Assembly: GCA_002292285.1 (NCBI GenBank)
Contig: DBBP01000019.1
Coordinates: forward strand, 89,620-153,619
Length of the DNA: 64,000 nucleotides
Reading direction: 5' to 3'
From: Proteobacteria bacterium UBA981
Lineage (GTDB): Bacteria; Pseudomonadota; Gammaproteobacteria; Ga0077536
The notes beneath the pieces were generated by a model. That model saw only the letters and a program-made list of their open reading frames with translations. It ran no database searches and had not been told where the DNA came from. The translations under genes and the position numbers were made by a program. Of the stretch, positions 1-8,641 are shown in pieces (within the stretch, counting starts at the first letter, position 1; every line of letters begins with the position of its first letter).

Positions 1-2
1 CG

Positions 3-194
3 CCACCGGAGAAAATCGCGGAGTGGGGCTATTGCCACATGAATCTATCTGCGCGGCGCGGCATTTATCTGTTCGAGAATCTTAATCTGAAAGATCTTGG
101 CGAGCGCGGGCCAGGTGAATTCCTGTTCAGTTGGGCGCCGTTGAAACTCGTTGGCGCGACGGGTTCACCCGGCAATCCAATCGCAGTTTGGTAG
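3..194 (+). CDS. Cyclase-family hydrolase, C-terminal fragment
   Basis: This is the last 63 codons of a gene that begins before the window and ends with TAG at 192-194. The readable tail contains GIYLFENLNL, FLFSWAPLKL and GATGSPGNPIAVW. This resembles the C-terminus of the cyclase family (Pfam PF04199), whose members end in an ENL...EF.F..APLK..G.TGSP.RP motif. That family covers kynurenine-formamidase-like and related metal-dependent amide or lactone hydrolases. The metal-binding HxGTHxD motif would lie upstream of the window, so activity cannot be judged. It converges on the malate synthase gene, about 100 bp away. Confidence 0.7.
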   Translation, partial: PPEKIAEWGYCHMNLSARRGIYLFENLNLKDLGERGPGEFLFSWAPLKLVGATGSPGNPIAVW

Positions 195-297
195 AGGTGA
201 GTGGCGGAAAGCCGGGCGTACTTCGCGTGGTTTTCCGGCAACTAACCCGGCGTGCGTGTACCCTCAATGTGCCGGCGAAACGACTAAGTCACCCCGC

Positions 298-2499
298 CTA
301 CTTCTGACTCGCTTTCAGCTCGATGCGGCGCCGATGCAAGACGGGTTCGGTGTAACCGTTGGGATGATGGACGCCACCGAAAACTAACTCACAGGCTGCC
401 TGGAACGCTACCGAGCTGTCGAAGTCGGGCGACATGGGTTTGTACTCTCGGTCATCGGCATTCTGGCGATCGACAACTGTGGCCATACGCTTGAGTGTTT
501 CCAGAACATGCGTGCGGCGGACAAAATCGTGGCGCAACCAGTTCGCGACGTGCTGACTGGAAATACGCAAAGTTGCGCGATCTTCCATCAGGCCGATGTC
601 GTTAATGTCAGGTACTTTCGAACACCCGATACCCAGTTCGACCCAGCGCACCACGTAACCGAGAATGCCCTGGCAGTTGTTGTCGAGCTCGTTCTGAATG
701 TCTTGGTCGCTGAGCTGGGTGTCGCCGAGTAGCGGAATCGTCAGGATATCGTCGATGCTGGCGCGGCGGCGGTGTTTCAGTTCGTCCTGGCGCTCGCGCA
801 CCAGAATTTTGTGGTAATGCAAAGCGTGCAGGGTGGCCGCAGTCGGTGACGGGACCCAGGCGCAATTGGCACCGGCTTCCAGATGGGCAAGTTTGGAATC
901 GAGCATCTCTTTCATCAGATCCGGCTTCGGCCACATGCCTTTGCCAATTTGCGCGACGCCTTGTAAGCCACATGCCAAACCGATATCGACATTCCAATCT
1001 TCGTAGGCTTTCATCCAGGCTTCGGAACGCATCGCTTCTTTACGCACCATAACGCCCGCTTCCATGGCGGTATGGATCTCATCACCGGTGCGATCAAGAA
1101 AGCCGGTGTTGATGAAGATGAGGCGGTTTCGTGCGACGCGTATACATGCTTTGAGATTGAGTGTCGTGCGGCGTTCTTCGTCCATGATGCCAATCTTCAA
1201 GGTGTTAACCGGCAGCTTGAGAACAGATTCGACTTTGGCGAACAGCTCGCAGGCGAATTCGACCTCTTCGGGACCATGCATCTTCGGCTTCACGATGTAC
1301 ATTGAGCCCGCGCGGGAATTGCGCAATTGGTTAAGGCGCTTCAGGTCGTAGAGTGCAATCGTAGCCGTGATAATGGCATCGAGAATGCCTTCCGGCACCT
1401 CTTGACCGTGCATGAGGACGGCTTCGTTCGTCATCAGATGACCGACGTTACGCACCAGCAATAGTGAACGTCCGTGCAGCGTAATCGGTGCACCTTTGGG
1501 ATTGAGGAAATGTAAATCCGGGGTCAGGGTGCGGGTGACCGCTTTGCCACCTTTCATGAACGTTTCGCTCAGCGTGCCACGCATTAAGCCGAGCCAGTTC
1601 CGGTAGACCTCCGCTTTGTCTTCGCCGTCGGCAGCTGCCACCGAGTCCTCGCAATCCTGAATGGTGGTGATGGCCGATTCGATTACGATGTCTTTGATAC
1701 TTGCCGCGTCGTCTTTGCCAATGGCGTGGCTGGGGTCAATCTGAATGATGGCGTGGAGATTGTTATTGCACAGCAGAATTTCGGCCGGCGCATCGGCACG
1801 GCCGTTGTAGCCAGCGAATTTTTCCGGATCCTTAAGACCGCTGACGGTGTCGTCAGCGAGGGCGACGCGCAAGGCACCATCAACGACGGAATAGTCGACG
1901 GCATCAGCGTGTGAGCCCGCACTGAGCGGGAAGCTTTCATCGAGAAACGCGCGCGCGAACGCGATGACTTTGGCACCCCGGGCCGGGTCGTAGCCCGTGC
2001 TGCGTTCGGGACTATCGTCCAATGGGATGCCATCGGTTCCATAGAGGGCGTCGTATAAAGAGCCCCAGCGAGAATTTGTGGCGTTCAGGGCATAGCGGGC
2101 ATTTTTGACCGGCACTACCAGCTGTGGGCCGGCGATTGTCGCGATTTCGTCGTCGACATGTTCAGTAGACACCTGGAAATCGGGGCCCTCAGGTTGCAGG
2201 TAGCCGATTTTCTGCAGAAATTTCTTGTACTGGTCATGGTCGTGTGGTGCGTCGCTGCGCGACTGGTGCCAGGTGTTAATTTCTGCTTGGATTTGATAGC
2301 GCTTGAGCAGCAAGATATTGTTTTTCGGAGCCATTTCTCCGATCACTTCTTCCATCAAGGCCCAGAACGACTCTGCCTCCATGCCCAGATCAGGCAGAAT
2401 TTCCTTGACGACCAAATCGTAGAGTGGCGCCGATACCTGCAACGCGCTGTCGGGGACGCTGACGTGGGAGGTGGCTGTTTCGAGAACGCCGGAGCTCAT
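298..2499 (-). CDS. glcB: Malate synthase G
   Basis: Condenses glyoxylate with acetyl-CoA to malate in the cytoplasm, the second step of the glyoxylate shunt, which is needed for growth on C2 units or fatty acids. At 733 residues it matches the long monomeric G isoform (about 720-730) rather than the A isoform (about 530). Family landmarks are visible: NAxNSRWGSLYDALYGTD near residue 140, a TIQDCEDSVAAAD stretch, a MHGPEEV stretch, GIMDEERRT with the catalytic arginine region, and FLDRTGDEIHTAMEAG with the Mg-binding acidic residues. No isocitrate lyase gene is in view. It is transcribed alone, converging on the cyclase tail and divergent from the VOC gene. Growth on substrates degraded to acetyl-CoA fits the rest of the window. 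Confidence 0.97.
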   Translation of the reverse strand: MSSGVLETATSHVSVPDSALQVSAPLYDLVVKEILPDLGMEAESFWALMEEVIGEMAPKNNILLLKRYQIQAEINTWHQSRSDAPHDHDQYKKFLQKIGYLQPEGPDFQVSTEHVDDEIATIAGPQLVVPVKNARYALNATNSRWGSLYDALYGTDGIPLDDSPERSTGYDPARGAKVIAFARAFLDESFPLSAGSHADAVDYSVVDGALRVALADDTVSGLKDPEKFAGYNGRADAPAEILLCNNNLHAIIQIDPSHAIGKDDAASIKDIVIESAITTIQDCEDSVAAADGEDKAEVYRNWLGLMRGTLSETFMKGGKAVTRTLTPDLHFLNPKGAPITLHGRSLLLVRNVGHLMTNEAVLMHGQEVPEGILDAIITATIALYDLKRLNQLRNSRAGSMYIVKPKMHGPEEVEFACELFAKVESVLKLPVNTLKIGIMDEERRTTLNLKACIRVARNRLIFINTGFLDRTGDEIHTAMEAGVMVRKEAMRSEAWMKAYEDWNVDIGLACGLQGVAQIGKGMWPKPDLMKEMLDSKLAHLEAGANCAWVPSPTAATLHALHYHKILVRERQDELKHRRRASIDDILTIPLLGDTQLSDQDIQNELDNNCQGILGYVVRWVELGIGCSKVPDINDIGLMEDRATLRISSQHVANWLRHDFVRRTHVLETLKRMATVVDRQNADDREYKPMSPDFDSSVAFQAACELVFGGVHHPNGYTEPVLHRRRIELKASQK

Positions 2500-2761
2500 G
2501 TTGTGTACCTTGACTAGCTTGCTTTGGAAGTGAGGGCGGCAAGCTTACACAAGCTCGCGTAAAATTCAAAAAGTGGGCCGTCTGGCAGCCGTTTTCTGTG
2601 CGTTTACAGCGCTAGCGATGCCCCGCTCGCGGGCTCGGTGGCAGCAGCGTCATCTGAGTGGCGTTACGGCGTGGTCGACTGCATGGCGGACGGATGGTTA
2701 ACTGTGCGGAGTTGCACCCGCCACCTGGGCGGGGCCCCAAATTCAGGAGTAGATTCGAATC

Positions 2762-3529
2762 ATGTGGTTGAGACTTCGGCAAATCGCACTGGTCGCAGAA
2801 CATCTGGCACCCGTTGAACAAGCAATCGAGGCTATTTTGGGCTTGTCGGTGTGTTATCGGGACCCGGCAGTCGCAGAATTCGGCCTGGAGAATGCCTTGT
2901 TCCCGATCGGCAACCAGTTCCTTGAGGTTGTTGCGCCAACCCAACCGGGCACTGCGGCCGGACGCTTTCTGCAACGCCGACGTGGTGATGGCGGTTATAT
3001 GGTGATCACTCAATGCGACGATCATGCGCCGCGGCGGCGTCGCGTTGAAGCGCTCGGGGTCCGCGTTGCACATGAATTCGTCGCTGAAGGGTTTACTAAT
3101 ATGCAACTGCATCCGCAGGACACCGGCGGGTCGTTTTTTGAGATCGACCAGCAACTTGGTGCGCGTGGCAACGAACTCGACGGCCCGTGGGTCCCGGCCG
3201 GTAATAATTGGCAAGCTCACGTAAGAACCGAACGCGTTAGTGCAATTGCTGCGGCCGAACTCCAGGTCGATAATCCGAGCGCGGTGGCGACGCGCTGGGC
3301 CGAGATTGCCGAGCTGCCGGTTGAGGTTGGCGGCGTAGCGTCGCTTATACAGCTCGACAATGCCCGGCTGCGGTTTGTAGGTTGCGCTGATGGCCGACCG
3401 GCTGGTCTCGCGGGCCTGGATTTGGTGAGTCACGACCGTGACGCCGTGCTAAGTGCTGCAACTGAACATGGCGCCCCAGTCGACGGTAATAGTTTCGTTG
3501 CATGCGGGATGCGCTGGAATCTAATTTAG
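2762..3529 (+). CDS. VOC superfamily (glyoxalase-like) protein
   Basis: A 255-residue protein opening with LRQIALVAEHLAPVEQAIEAILGL, the beta-alpha start typical of vicinal-oxygen-chelate folds. It then has FPIGNQFLEVVAP and a second module near residues 135-250 that ends in the AGLDLVSHD region. Two VOC-like half-domains are therefore likely. Known VOC families include glyoxalase I, extradiol dioxygenases and methylmalonyl-CoA epimerase; nothing here fixes the substrate. I do not see the ordered His/His/Glu pattern of extradiol dioxygenases clearly enough to assign ring cleavage. The gene stands alone, divergent from glcB, and its stop codon abuts an inverted repeat shared with the convergent transporter gene. 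Confidence 0.75.
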   Translation: MWLRLRQIALVAEHLAPVEQAIEAILGLSVCYRDPAVAEFGLENALFPIGNQFLEVVAPTQPGTAAGRFLQRRRGDGGYMVITQCDDHAPRRRRVEALGVRVAHEFVAEGFTNMQLHPQDTGGSFFEIDQQLGARGNELDGPWVPAGNNWQAHVRTERVSAIAAAELQVDNPSAVATRWAEIAELPVEVGGVASLIQLDNARLRFVGCADGRPAGLAGLDLVSHDRDAVLSAATEHGAPVDGNSFVACGMRWNLI

Positions 3530-3600
3530 CAGGCTGTTGAAAAATGACTGCGGCGCCCAGCTGTTGCGTCGCGTGCCCGCTACGCTTTTCAACAGCCTGT
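3530..3600. repeat. Inverted-repeat intergenic element, intact copy
   Basis: Lies exactly in the gap between two convergent genes. The arms CAGGCTGTTGAAAA (3530-3543) and TTTTCAACAGCCTG (3586-3599) are perfect 14-bp reverse complements around a GC-rich centre. A diverged relative of its left arm and centre occurs at 48883-48935, which marks it as a member of a dispersed repeat family rather than a chance hairpin. Similar elements beginning CAGGCTGTTGAAAA are common between genes in proteobacteria (from memory). The hairpin could serve as a bidirectional terminator or mRNA stabiliser, although no T-tract follows either arm. Confidence 0.75.
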
Positions 3601-3605
3601 GCGCG

Positions 3606-4901
3606 TTAGGCCTTGCTTGCTGGTAACTCCTCTGTCGCGAGTTCCAGCGCGCCCGCCGCAGGGTCATTAAAGGTTGCGATATCGAGCGCCTGCTCGCTGT
3701 TGGCAATGACGCAAGTCACAACGCAGTCTCCAGTCACGTTGCACGCCGTGCGCATCATGTCGAGGATGCGATCGACGCCGATAATCAATGCGATTCCTTC
3801 GACGGGTAAACCCACCTGGTTGAGGACCATGGTTAACATAATGAGACCAACACCGGGTACGGCGGCCGTACCAATCGAGGCCAGCGTCGCGGTCATTACC
3901 ACCATCAAATAATCTGTCACTGTCAGATCAACGCCGTAAACGTTGGCGATAAACACGGTCGCGACGCCTTGCATGATGGCAGTCCCGTCCATGTTGATGG
4001 TTGCGCCTAGCGGTACCGTAAATGACGCGACGGCGTTGTCGACACCCAACTTTGCTTCCGCAGTGCGCAACGTGATGGGAATGGTAGCGCCACTACTGGC
4101 TGTGGAAAACGCAAAGGACGCTGGATCGCGCATCTTGCGCAGGAACGTCAGCGGATTCAGACCCGAGAGTCCTTTCAGTACGGTCGGATAAACGATCAGC
4201 GCATGAAACCCTAACGCGCAGGTCAGGGTTAGAAAATAGCTGATCAATGGCACGATGAGTTCGATTCCCTGGGTCGCGAACGTACGCGCGATGAGGGCGA
4301 ACACACCGAACGGCGCGAGCCGCATGATGATTTCGACCATCTTCATGACCACGACATCGAGATCGCGAAACAGCGCGATGATTGTTTTGCCACGCTCGCC
4401 GGACATCGTGAGGGCGATCCCGAACAGGAGCGCAAAGACGATGATCTGAAGCATGTTGCCGGACGCCATCGCAGCAATCGGGTTCGATGGGACCATATTG
4501 ATGAACACGTCAGCGATAGGCGGTGCGTCGCGACCCGTGAAGCTCGCCGAACTGCCACCAATATCGAAATCAGCGCCAGTGCCGACCGCGATGGCAAGCG
4601 ATAGGGCGATGGTGATGGCGATCATCGTGGTGACCATATAGAGCGAGATCGCTTTCACGCTCATACGCCCAAGCGTGGCGAGATTGCCAAGCGAAGTCAC
4701 GCCGCCCACTAACGAGACGAACACCAGTGGGACGACGAGCATCTTTAACGAAGCAATGAATATTGCGCCGATGACGTAGAGCAAACCACCAACGACATAG
4801 TCCATGACCACCGCGACGTCGGCAGCGAACAGATTGATAACGACGCCTGTTGCGGCACCGACCAGCATCGCCAACATAATCTTGCGAGTCAGATTTTGCA
4901 T
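3606..4901 (-). CDS. Dicarboxylate/amino acid:cation symporter (DAACS)
   Basis: An inner-membrane Na+- or H+-coupled importer of the GltP/GltT/DctA family that takes up glutamate, aspartate or C4-dicarboxylates. The family signatures are all present: serine-rich reentrant loop ASSGATIPITLRTAE, the TM7 cation motif NMDGTAIMQG, and TM8 DRILDMMRTACNVTGD. The last holds the arginine that binds the side-chain carboxylate of acidic substrates, plus the N..D residues. Length is 431 residues, normal for the family. An in-frame extension to 5015 exists, but the ATG at 4901 starts the canonical MQNLTRKIMLAML membrane segment and is preferred. Arginine in TM8 points to an acidic substrate; amino acid versus dicarboxylate cannot be decided. 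Confidence 0.92.
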   Translation of the reverse strand: MQNLTRKIMLAMLVGAATGVVINLFAADVAVVMDYVVGGLLYVIGAIFIASLKMLVVPLVFVSLVGGVTSLGNLATLGRMSVKAISLYMVTTMIAITIALSLAIAVGTGADFDIGGSSASFTGRDAPPIADVFINMVPSNPIAAMASGNMLQIIVFALLFGIALTMSGERGKTIIALFRDLDVVVMKMVEIIMRLAPFGVFALIARTFATQGIELIVPLISYFLTLTCALGFHALIVYPTVLKGLSGLNPLTFLRKMRDPASFAFSTASSGATIPITLRTAEAKLGVDNAVASFTVPLGATINMDGTAIMQGVATVFIANVYGVDLTVTDYLMVVMTATLASIGTAAVPGVGLIMLTMVLNQVGLPVEGIALIIGVDRILDMMRTACNVTGDCVVTCVIANSEQALDIATFNDPAAGALELATEELPASKA

Positions 4902-5222
4902 AACAGTCCCGCTGTGGCCTGGCCACATGAGGTTGGTAAATTCGCAGCCGTGCTGCGCCCAAAGCGGCGCCCCATGGCGCGCGTGACAAACCCGAGTGTG
5001 ATGTGTTGGACACAACGGAGCTCATGCCACACAGGTATTCGGGCTGACGTCATGGCGCCCGGATTACACATGTGCCTACGCGTTGTGATCGGTAACGTCG
5101 CAGCCACACCACTGTTAATGACACTAACCGCGCCCCGGGCGGTGCGCAAGCCGGGCAGTACTCGCGATTCGCCAGTCCTGTGTGCTCCGTATAATGGCGC
5201 GCACTGAAATGCTGGAAACACC
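4902..5222. other. Divergent intergenic region, 321 bp
   Basis: Separates the minus-strand symporter from the plus-strand lipoprotein gene and must hold both promoters. The only clear signal is the TATAAT box for the lipoprotein gene, listed separately. Open frames crossing this stretch are low-complexity shadows with no plausible start signals. I see no repeat, riboswitch or operator that I can support. Confidence 0.6.
5168..5195 (+). promoter_or_regulatory. Sigma70-type promoter for the lipoprotein gene
   Basis: A perfect -10 hexamer TATAAT at 5190-5195 lies 28 bp before the ATG at 5223. The best -35 candidate is TTCGCC at 5168-5173, which matches the consensus only weakly, with a 16-bp spacer. 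Transcription would begin near 5202, giving a leader of about 20 nt. The Shine-Dalgarno is weak (GGAAA). Confidence 0.5.
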
Positions 5223-6326
5223 ATGCACACGACCAACATCCTCACCCGTGCCATAAAGCGTTTGGCATTAACTGGGCTGCTCAGCGTCATGCTCAGCGGT
5301 TGCGGGCAGTTCGGGCCTCGCTTCATCGAAGCCAGCCGTACGGATTACAACATCGCGATGAACCGCACTGAAAACGAACAGATGCTGCTCAACCTGGTGC
5401 GTCTGCGCTACGGCGACCCACCCTATTTTCTGGAGGCCTCCGCCCTCAATACCCAATTTCTGATCGCCCCCAGCGCCGAGGCAAGTTCGCTGTTTGATTT
5501 CAACGGTAACAATACGTACGGACTTAAAGGACGCCTCGCTTACGAAGAGAAGCCGACGGTCACTTACTCACCGCTACGCGGGCAGGCCTTTGTACGCCAG
5601 GTGTTGTCGCGGGTGACGCTCGATACCGTGCTGTTACTCGACGCCAGCGGTTGGAGCACGGCCCGGGTTCTGCGCATGTGCATCGAAAACGTCAACGGAC
5701 TCGATAATGCCGCGCGGGCATCCGGGCCGACACCGGCGGATGCCCCCGATGTCACCGCATTTCGTCGCGCGATCGATTTACTGGCTGATTTCGAAGGCCG
5801 CGGCGATCTGGTCCTGTTTCGCAAGCAAACTGAGGGAGCAGTGGAGTTCGTGGCTCGTTTCAGTCCCGCTGCGCGTCGAACTGCGTCATTTACCGAACTC
5901 GCCCACTTGCTCGGCCTGGACCCGAAGCTCGAGGAATATGCGTTAACGCTGAATCAAATCAGCGATTCCCGTAGCGCTATTAATATGCAGACTCGATCGT
6001 TCATGGGCGTGATGTACTTTCTTGCCCAGGCCGTCGCAGTGCCGGAGCAGGACGCGAACGACGGCAAGGTCACCGTTACGCGGGATGCCGTAGGGGGCGA
6101 ATTCGACTGGGGCCAGGTTACCGGTGGCTTGATCGAAATCCGCTCAAGTCCGCGCAAGCCGAGTGATGCCTCGGTCGCGGTGAATTTTCGTGAGCGCTGG
6201 TTCTATATCGATGATGCCGATGTGCAGTCGAAATCCACTTTCGCCTTGCTCGGCCAGCTATATGCGCTGCAGTCCGATGCCGATGCCAGCAACGCGCCCA
6301 TCCTGACTTTGCCGATTGGCGGCTAG
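5223..6326 (+). CDS. Putative outer-membrane-type lipoprotein, unknown function
   Basis: The N-terminus carries basic residues, then a hydrophobic segment LALTGLLSVMLSGCG ending in a lipobox (LSGC, Cys at about residue 27), so the mature protein of about 340 residues should be lipid-anchored. After the Cys it reads FGPRFIEASRTDYNIAMNRTENEQMLLNLVRLRYGDPPYFLE. This segment resembles the conserved start of hypothetical proteobacterial lipoproteins, but I do not know a function for them. The remainder is mixed alpha/beta without catalytic motifs that I recognise. It is monocistronic, driven by the TATAAT box just upstream, and converges on the TauD-like gene only 11 bp away. Confidence 0.75.
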   Translation: MHTTNILTRAIKRLALTGLLSVMLSGCGQFGPRFIEASRTDYNIAMNRTENEQMLLNLVRLRYGDPPYFLEASALNTQFLIAPSAEASSLFDFNGNNTYGLKGRLAYEEKPTVTYSPLRGQAFVRQVLSRVTLDTVLLLDASGWSTARVLRMCIENVNGLDNAARASGPTPADAPDVTAFRRAIDLLADFEGRGDLVLFRKQTEGAVEFVARFSPAARRTASFTELAHLLGLDPKLEEYALTLNQISDSRSAINMQTRSFMGVMYFLAQAVAVPEQDANDGKVTVTRDAVGGEFDWGQVTGGLIEIRSSPRKPSDASVAVNFRERWFYIDDADVQSKSTFALLGQLYALQSDADASNAPILTLPIGG

Positions 6327-6337
6327 ATGCTTTGTGC

Positions 6338-7192
6338 TCAGCCGTTCAGGGAAGTCTCGGACGCTACTTCGCCCTTAATGCGGGTATGAATCATCTCGCG
6401 TTCTTCGCGGTGATCGTAGGGTCGGGCGCGATGGAGCAGGCAGCGGTTGTCCCACACAGCGACATCGCCCGGCGTCCAGCGATGCATAAACGTGCGCGGC
6501 GGCTGGCAGATAAAGGTCATCAGTTCGTCCAGTAGTTTTTCCGATTCCGGTAGATCAAAGCCTGGGATCTGACCGGCGTGGCGGCCAATATAGAGTGCCG
6601 GGCGCCCGGTCACTGGATGGACTTTGATCAGCGGACGTAATGGCGGCTCACCCTCGAAAAAGCCATACGCCTCACCGACGGCGACCTTGTGCCCGATCTT
6701 GGCCTGCGAATAGAAATAAGAATGGTAGGCCGCCAGATCCGCGATGCGCTTGCGGGTCGCCTCATCCAGTGCGTCGTAAGCGGCGCGCGGGTCGGCCCAT
6801 TCGGTCTCGCCACCTTGTTTTGGTACCACGTGAGCCGACAGCACCGACGCTTTAGCGGCTAAATGGACGTAAGAGCTGTCGGTATGCCATCCCTCGTTAC
6901 CCATCAGCAACTGCATGCGGAAACTGTCGTCTTCAAGCAGTTCGCCTTCTTCGTCCTTGTTGCTGACGGGAATGGATGTCATGTCCTCGACCAGGATCTC
7001 AAGGTCCCCGAAGCGCCGCGCGAAAGCGATTTGTGCCTGGCCGTCCAGATGCTGGCCGGGAAATATCAATAAACCGTATTGGTGGAATGCGTCCTCGATG
7101 GTCGGCCATTGCGCGTCGTCGAGTGCGCTCAGGTTAACGTCGGTGACAATCGCACCAAGGGTGGCGGAGGTCGGGGTGATGGTGATGGACAT
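6338..7192 (-). CDS. TauD/TfdA-family Fe(II)/2-oxoglutarate dioxygenase
   Basis: Predicted cytoplasmic non-heme iron dioxygenase that couples 2-oxoglutarate decarboxylation to hydroxylation of an organic substrate. All iron ligands are in place: H103 and D105 in GWHTDSSYVH and H254 in NRCLLHRARPYD. R265, 11 residues after the last His, matches the spacing of the 2-oxoglutarate-binding Arg in TauD. At 284 residues it has the family's normal length. Relatives act on taurine, 2,4-D, alkyl sulfates and other acids, so the substrate is open. No sulfonate transporter adjoins it, which weakens a taurine assignment. It is divergent from the epoxide hydrolase gene 201 bp away, and the two may share a control region. 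Confidence 0.88.
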   Translation of the reverse strand: MSITITPTSATLGAIVTDVNLSALDDAQWPTIEDAFHQYGLLIFPGQHLDGQAQIAFARRFGDLEILVEDMTSIPVSNKDEEGELLEDDSFRMQLLMGNEGWHTDSSYVHLAAKASVLSAHVVPKQGGETEWADPRAAYDALDEATRKRIADLAAYHSYFYSQAKIGHKVAVGEAYGFFEGEPPLRPLIKVHPVTGRPALYIGRHAGQIPGFDLPESEKLLDELMTFICQPPRTFMHRWTPGDVAVWDNRCLLHRARPYDHREEREMIHTRIKGEVASETSLNG

Positions 7193-7393
7193 GGCAGGTT
7201 TCTCCGAAATTGAACAGCCGAGGGCAGGCGGACAGCACCGCGCTGTGCAGGTCTATTCCACCCTATTGCGGCCGCTGATGAAAGTCCGCTGCGACGCGTC
7301 GCAACCCGGCCGGCGACTTGGGGCCGATTGGGCCCCCGCCCCAGCGGCCTCGGGGTTACCATACGAGCTCCCGCGATTGATAACGGAGTTCCC

Positions 7394-8539
7394 ATGAGTA
7401 GCGCCATTAATCCCTTCAAGATTGCCGTCAGCGACACTGTTCTGACTGATTTGAAACAGCGTTTGCAAGCGGCGCGCTGGCCCGAAGACGAGCTTGTGTC
7501 GGACTGGAGTCAGGGTGTGCCAAATGCCTGGCTGCGCGAGATTTGTGCGTATTGGGCGGACGGCTACGACTGGCGCAAGCGCGAGGAGTCACTCAATCGT
7601 TTCGCACAGTTCACCACTGAACTCGACGGCCTGGAAATTCATTTCATCCACCAACGCTCCCCGCACGCAGATGCCAGGCCGTTGATCCTCACACACGGCT
7701 GGCCAGGCTCGGTGGTTGAGTTCCACAAAGTCATCGAACCGCTGGTCGATCCGACCGCGTTTGGCGGAGATGTGAGTGATGCTTTCCACGTCGTGTGCCC
7801 GGCCTTGCCAGGCTACGGTTTTTCCGCCAAGCCGCGCAGCACGGGCTGGGGCGTTGAACGCATTGCGCGCGCCTGGAGTAGCCTGATGTTGCGACTGGGT
7901 TACCCAAGCTACTTCGCGCAGGGTGGTGATTGGGGTTCAGCTGTTACACAAGCCATTGGTTGGCAGGATCCAGAGCATTGCCAGGGCATTCACGTGACTA
8001 TGGCTATGAGCACTCGCCCACAAGTGGATGGCGAACCCAGTGCCGAGGAGAAACGTGCGCTCGATGGTATGAAGGAGTATCGACGCTGGGATTCTGGATA
8101 CTCAAAACAACAGGCCACCCGTCCGCAAACGCTCGGCTATGGCCTGACCGACTCGCCAATTGGGCAGGCCGCGTGGATTCTGGAGAAATTTTGGGCCTGG
8201 ACCGACTGCGCCGGTCATCCGGAGAATGTTCTGAGCCGCGACGAACTACTCGACAACGTGATGTTCTATTGGGCGACCGCGTCCGCAACCTCATCGGCGC
8301 GTTTGTATTGGCAGAGTTTTGGTGCCGTAGAGCGGCATACGATTACAGTGCCGACCGGCGTCGCGGTGTACCCCAAGGAAATCGTGCCACCGGTGCGTGC
8401 GTGGATGGAGGCGGGAGACTATCCGAACATCCAGCATTGGACAGAGCAGCCCAAAGGCGGGCACTTCGCTGCATTCGAGCAGCCGCAATTATTTGTTGAT
8501 GATGTACGCGCCTGGGCGCGACCGCTGCGTAATCTCTGA
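7394..8539 (+). CDS. Epoxide hydrolase, EHN-domain alpha/beta hydrolase
   Basis: Hydrolyses epoxides to vicinal diols. The N-terminal EHN domain (residues 4-110) begins NPFKIAVSDTVLTDLKQRL, the microsomal/juvenile-hormone-type epoxide hydrolase module. The alpha/beta core shows the oxyanion motif HGWPG (101-105), the nucleophile Asp179 in GGDWGS, and the C-terminal catalytic His357 in KGGHFAAFEQP. The start at 7394 is chosen because GGAG precedes it at 7385-7388; it gives 381 residues. Its position beside a di-iron monooxygenase operon fits detoxification or use of epoxides formed from alkenes (inference). It converges on the GMC dehydrogenase gene across a strong hairpin. Confidence 0.92.
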   Translation: MSSAINPFKIAVSDTVLTDLKQRLQAARWPEDELVSDWSQGVPNAWLREICAYWADGYDWRKREESLNRFAQFTTELDGLEIHFIHQRSPHADARPLILTHGWPGSVVEFHKVIEPLVDPTAFGGDVSDAFHVVCPALPGYGFSAKPRSTGWGVERIARAWSSLMLRLGYPSYFAQGGDWGSAVTQAIGWQDPEHCQGIHVTMAMSTRPQVDGEPSAEEKRALDGMKEYRRWDSGYSKQQATRPQTLGYGLTDSPIGQAAWILEKFWAWTDCAGHPENVLSRDELLDNVMFYWATASATSSARLYWQSFGAVERHTITVPTGVAVYPKEIVPPVRAWMEAGDYPNIQHWTEQPKGGHFAAFEQPQLFVDDVRAWARPLRNL

Positions 8540-8551
8540 GAGCAGGGGCAC

Positions 8552-8625
8552 GGCACCGTACCTGAGCCGTTGGTGCCTTCAACATAGACTGACCCCGGCC
8601 GCTGTCCGCGGCGGCCGGGTCAGTC
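8552..8625. terminator. Stem-loops between convergent genes
   Basis: Two hairpins sit between the epoxide hydrolase stop and the GMC gene end. A smaller one pairs GGCACC (8552-8557) with GGTGCC (8572-8577). A much stronger one spans 8587-8625, pairing GACTGACCCCGGCCGC with a nearly perfect complement around a short loop, one bulged C aside. Neither is followed by a run of T, so this is a bidirectional terminator candidate rather than a classic intrinsic terminator. Confidence 0.5.
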
Positions 8626-8641
8626 GTCACTCAGCAAACTC

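Noticed and set aside
151..387. Open frame of 78 codons on the plus strand
   Set aside because: Mostly antisense or downstream of the cyclase tail and glcB, with no family resemblance and no ribosome site.
2612..3433. 273-codon minus-strand frame over the VOC gene
   Set aside because: Antisense shadow; the plus-strand frame has a clear VOC start and a stop next to the repeat.
2762..3529. Extradiol ring-cleavage dioxygenase
   Set aside because: The fold is VOC, but I could not place the His/His/Glu ligand pattern, so ring cleavage is not claimed.
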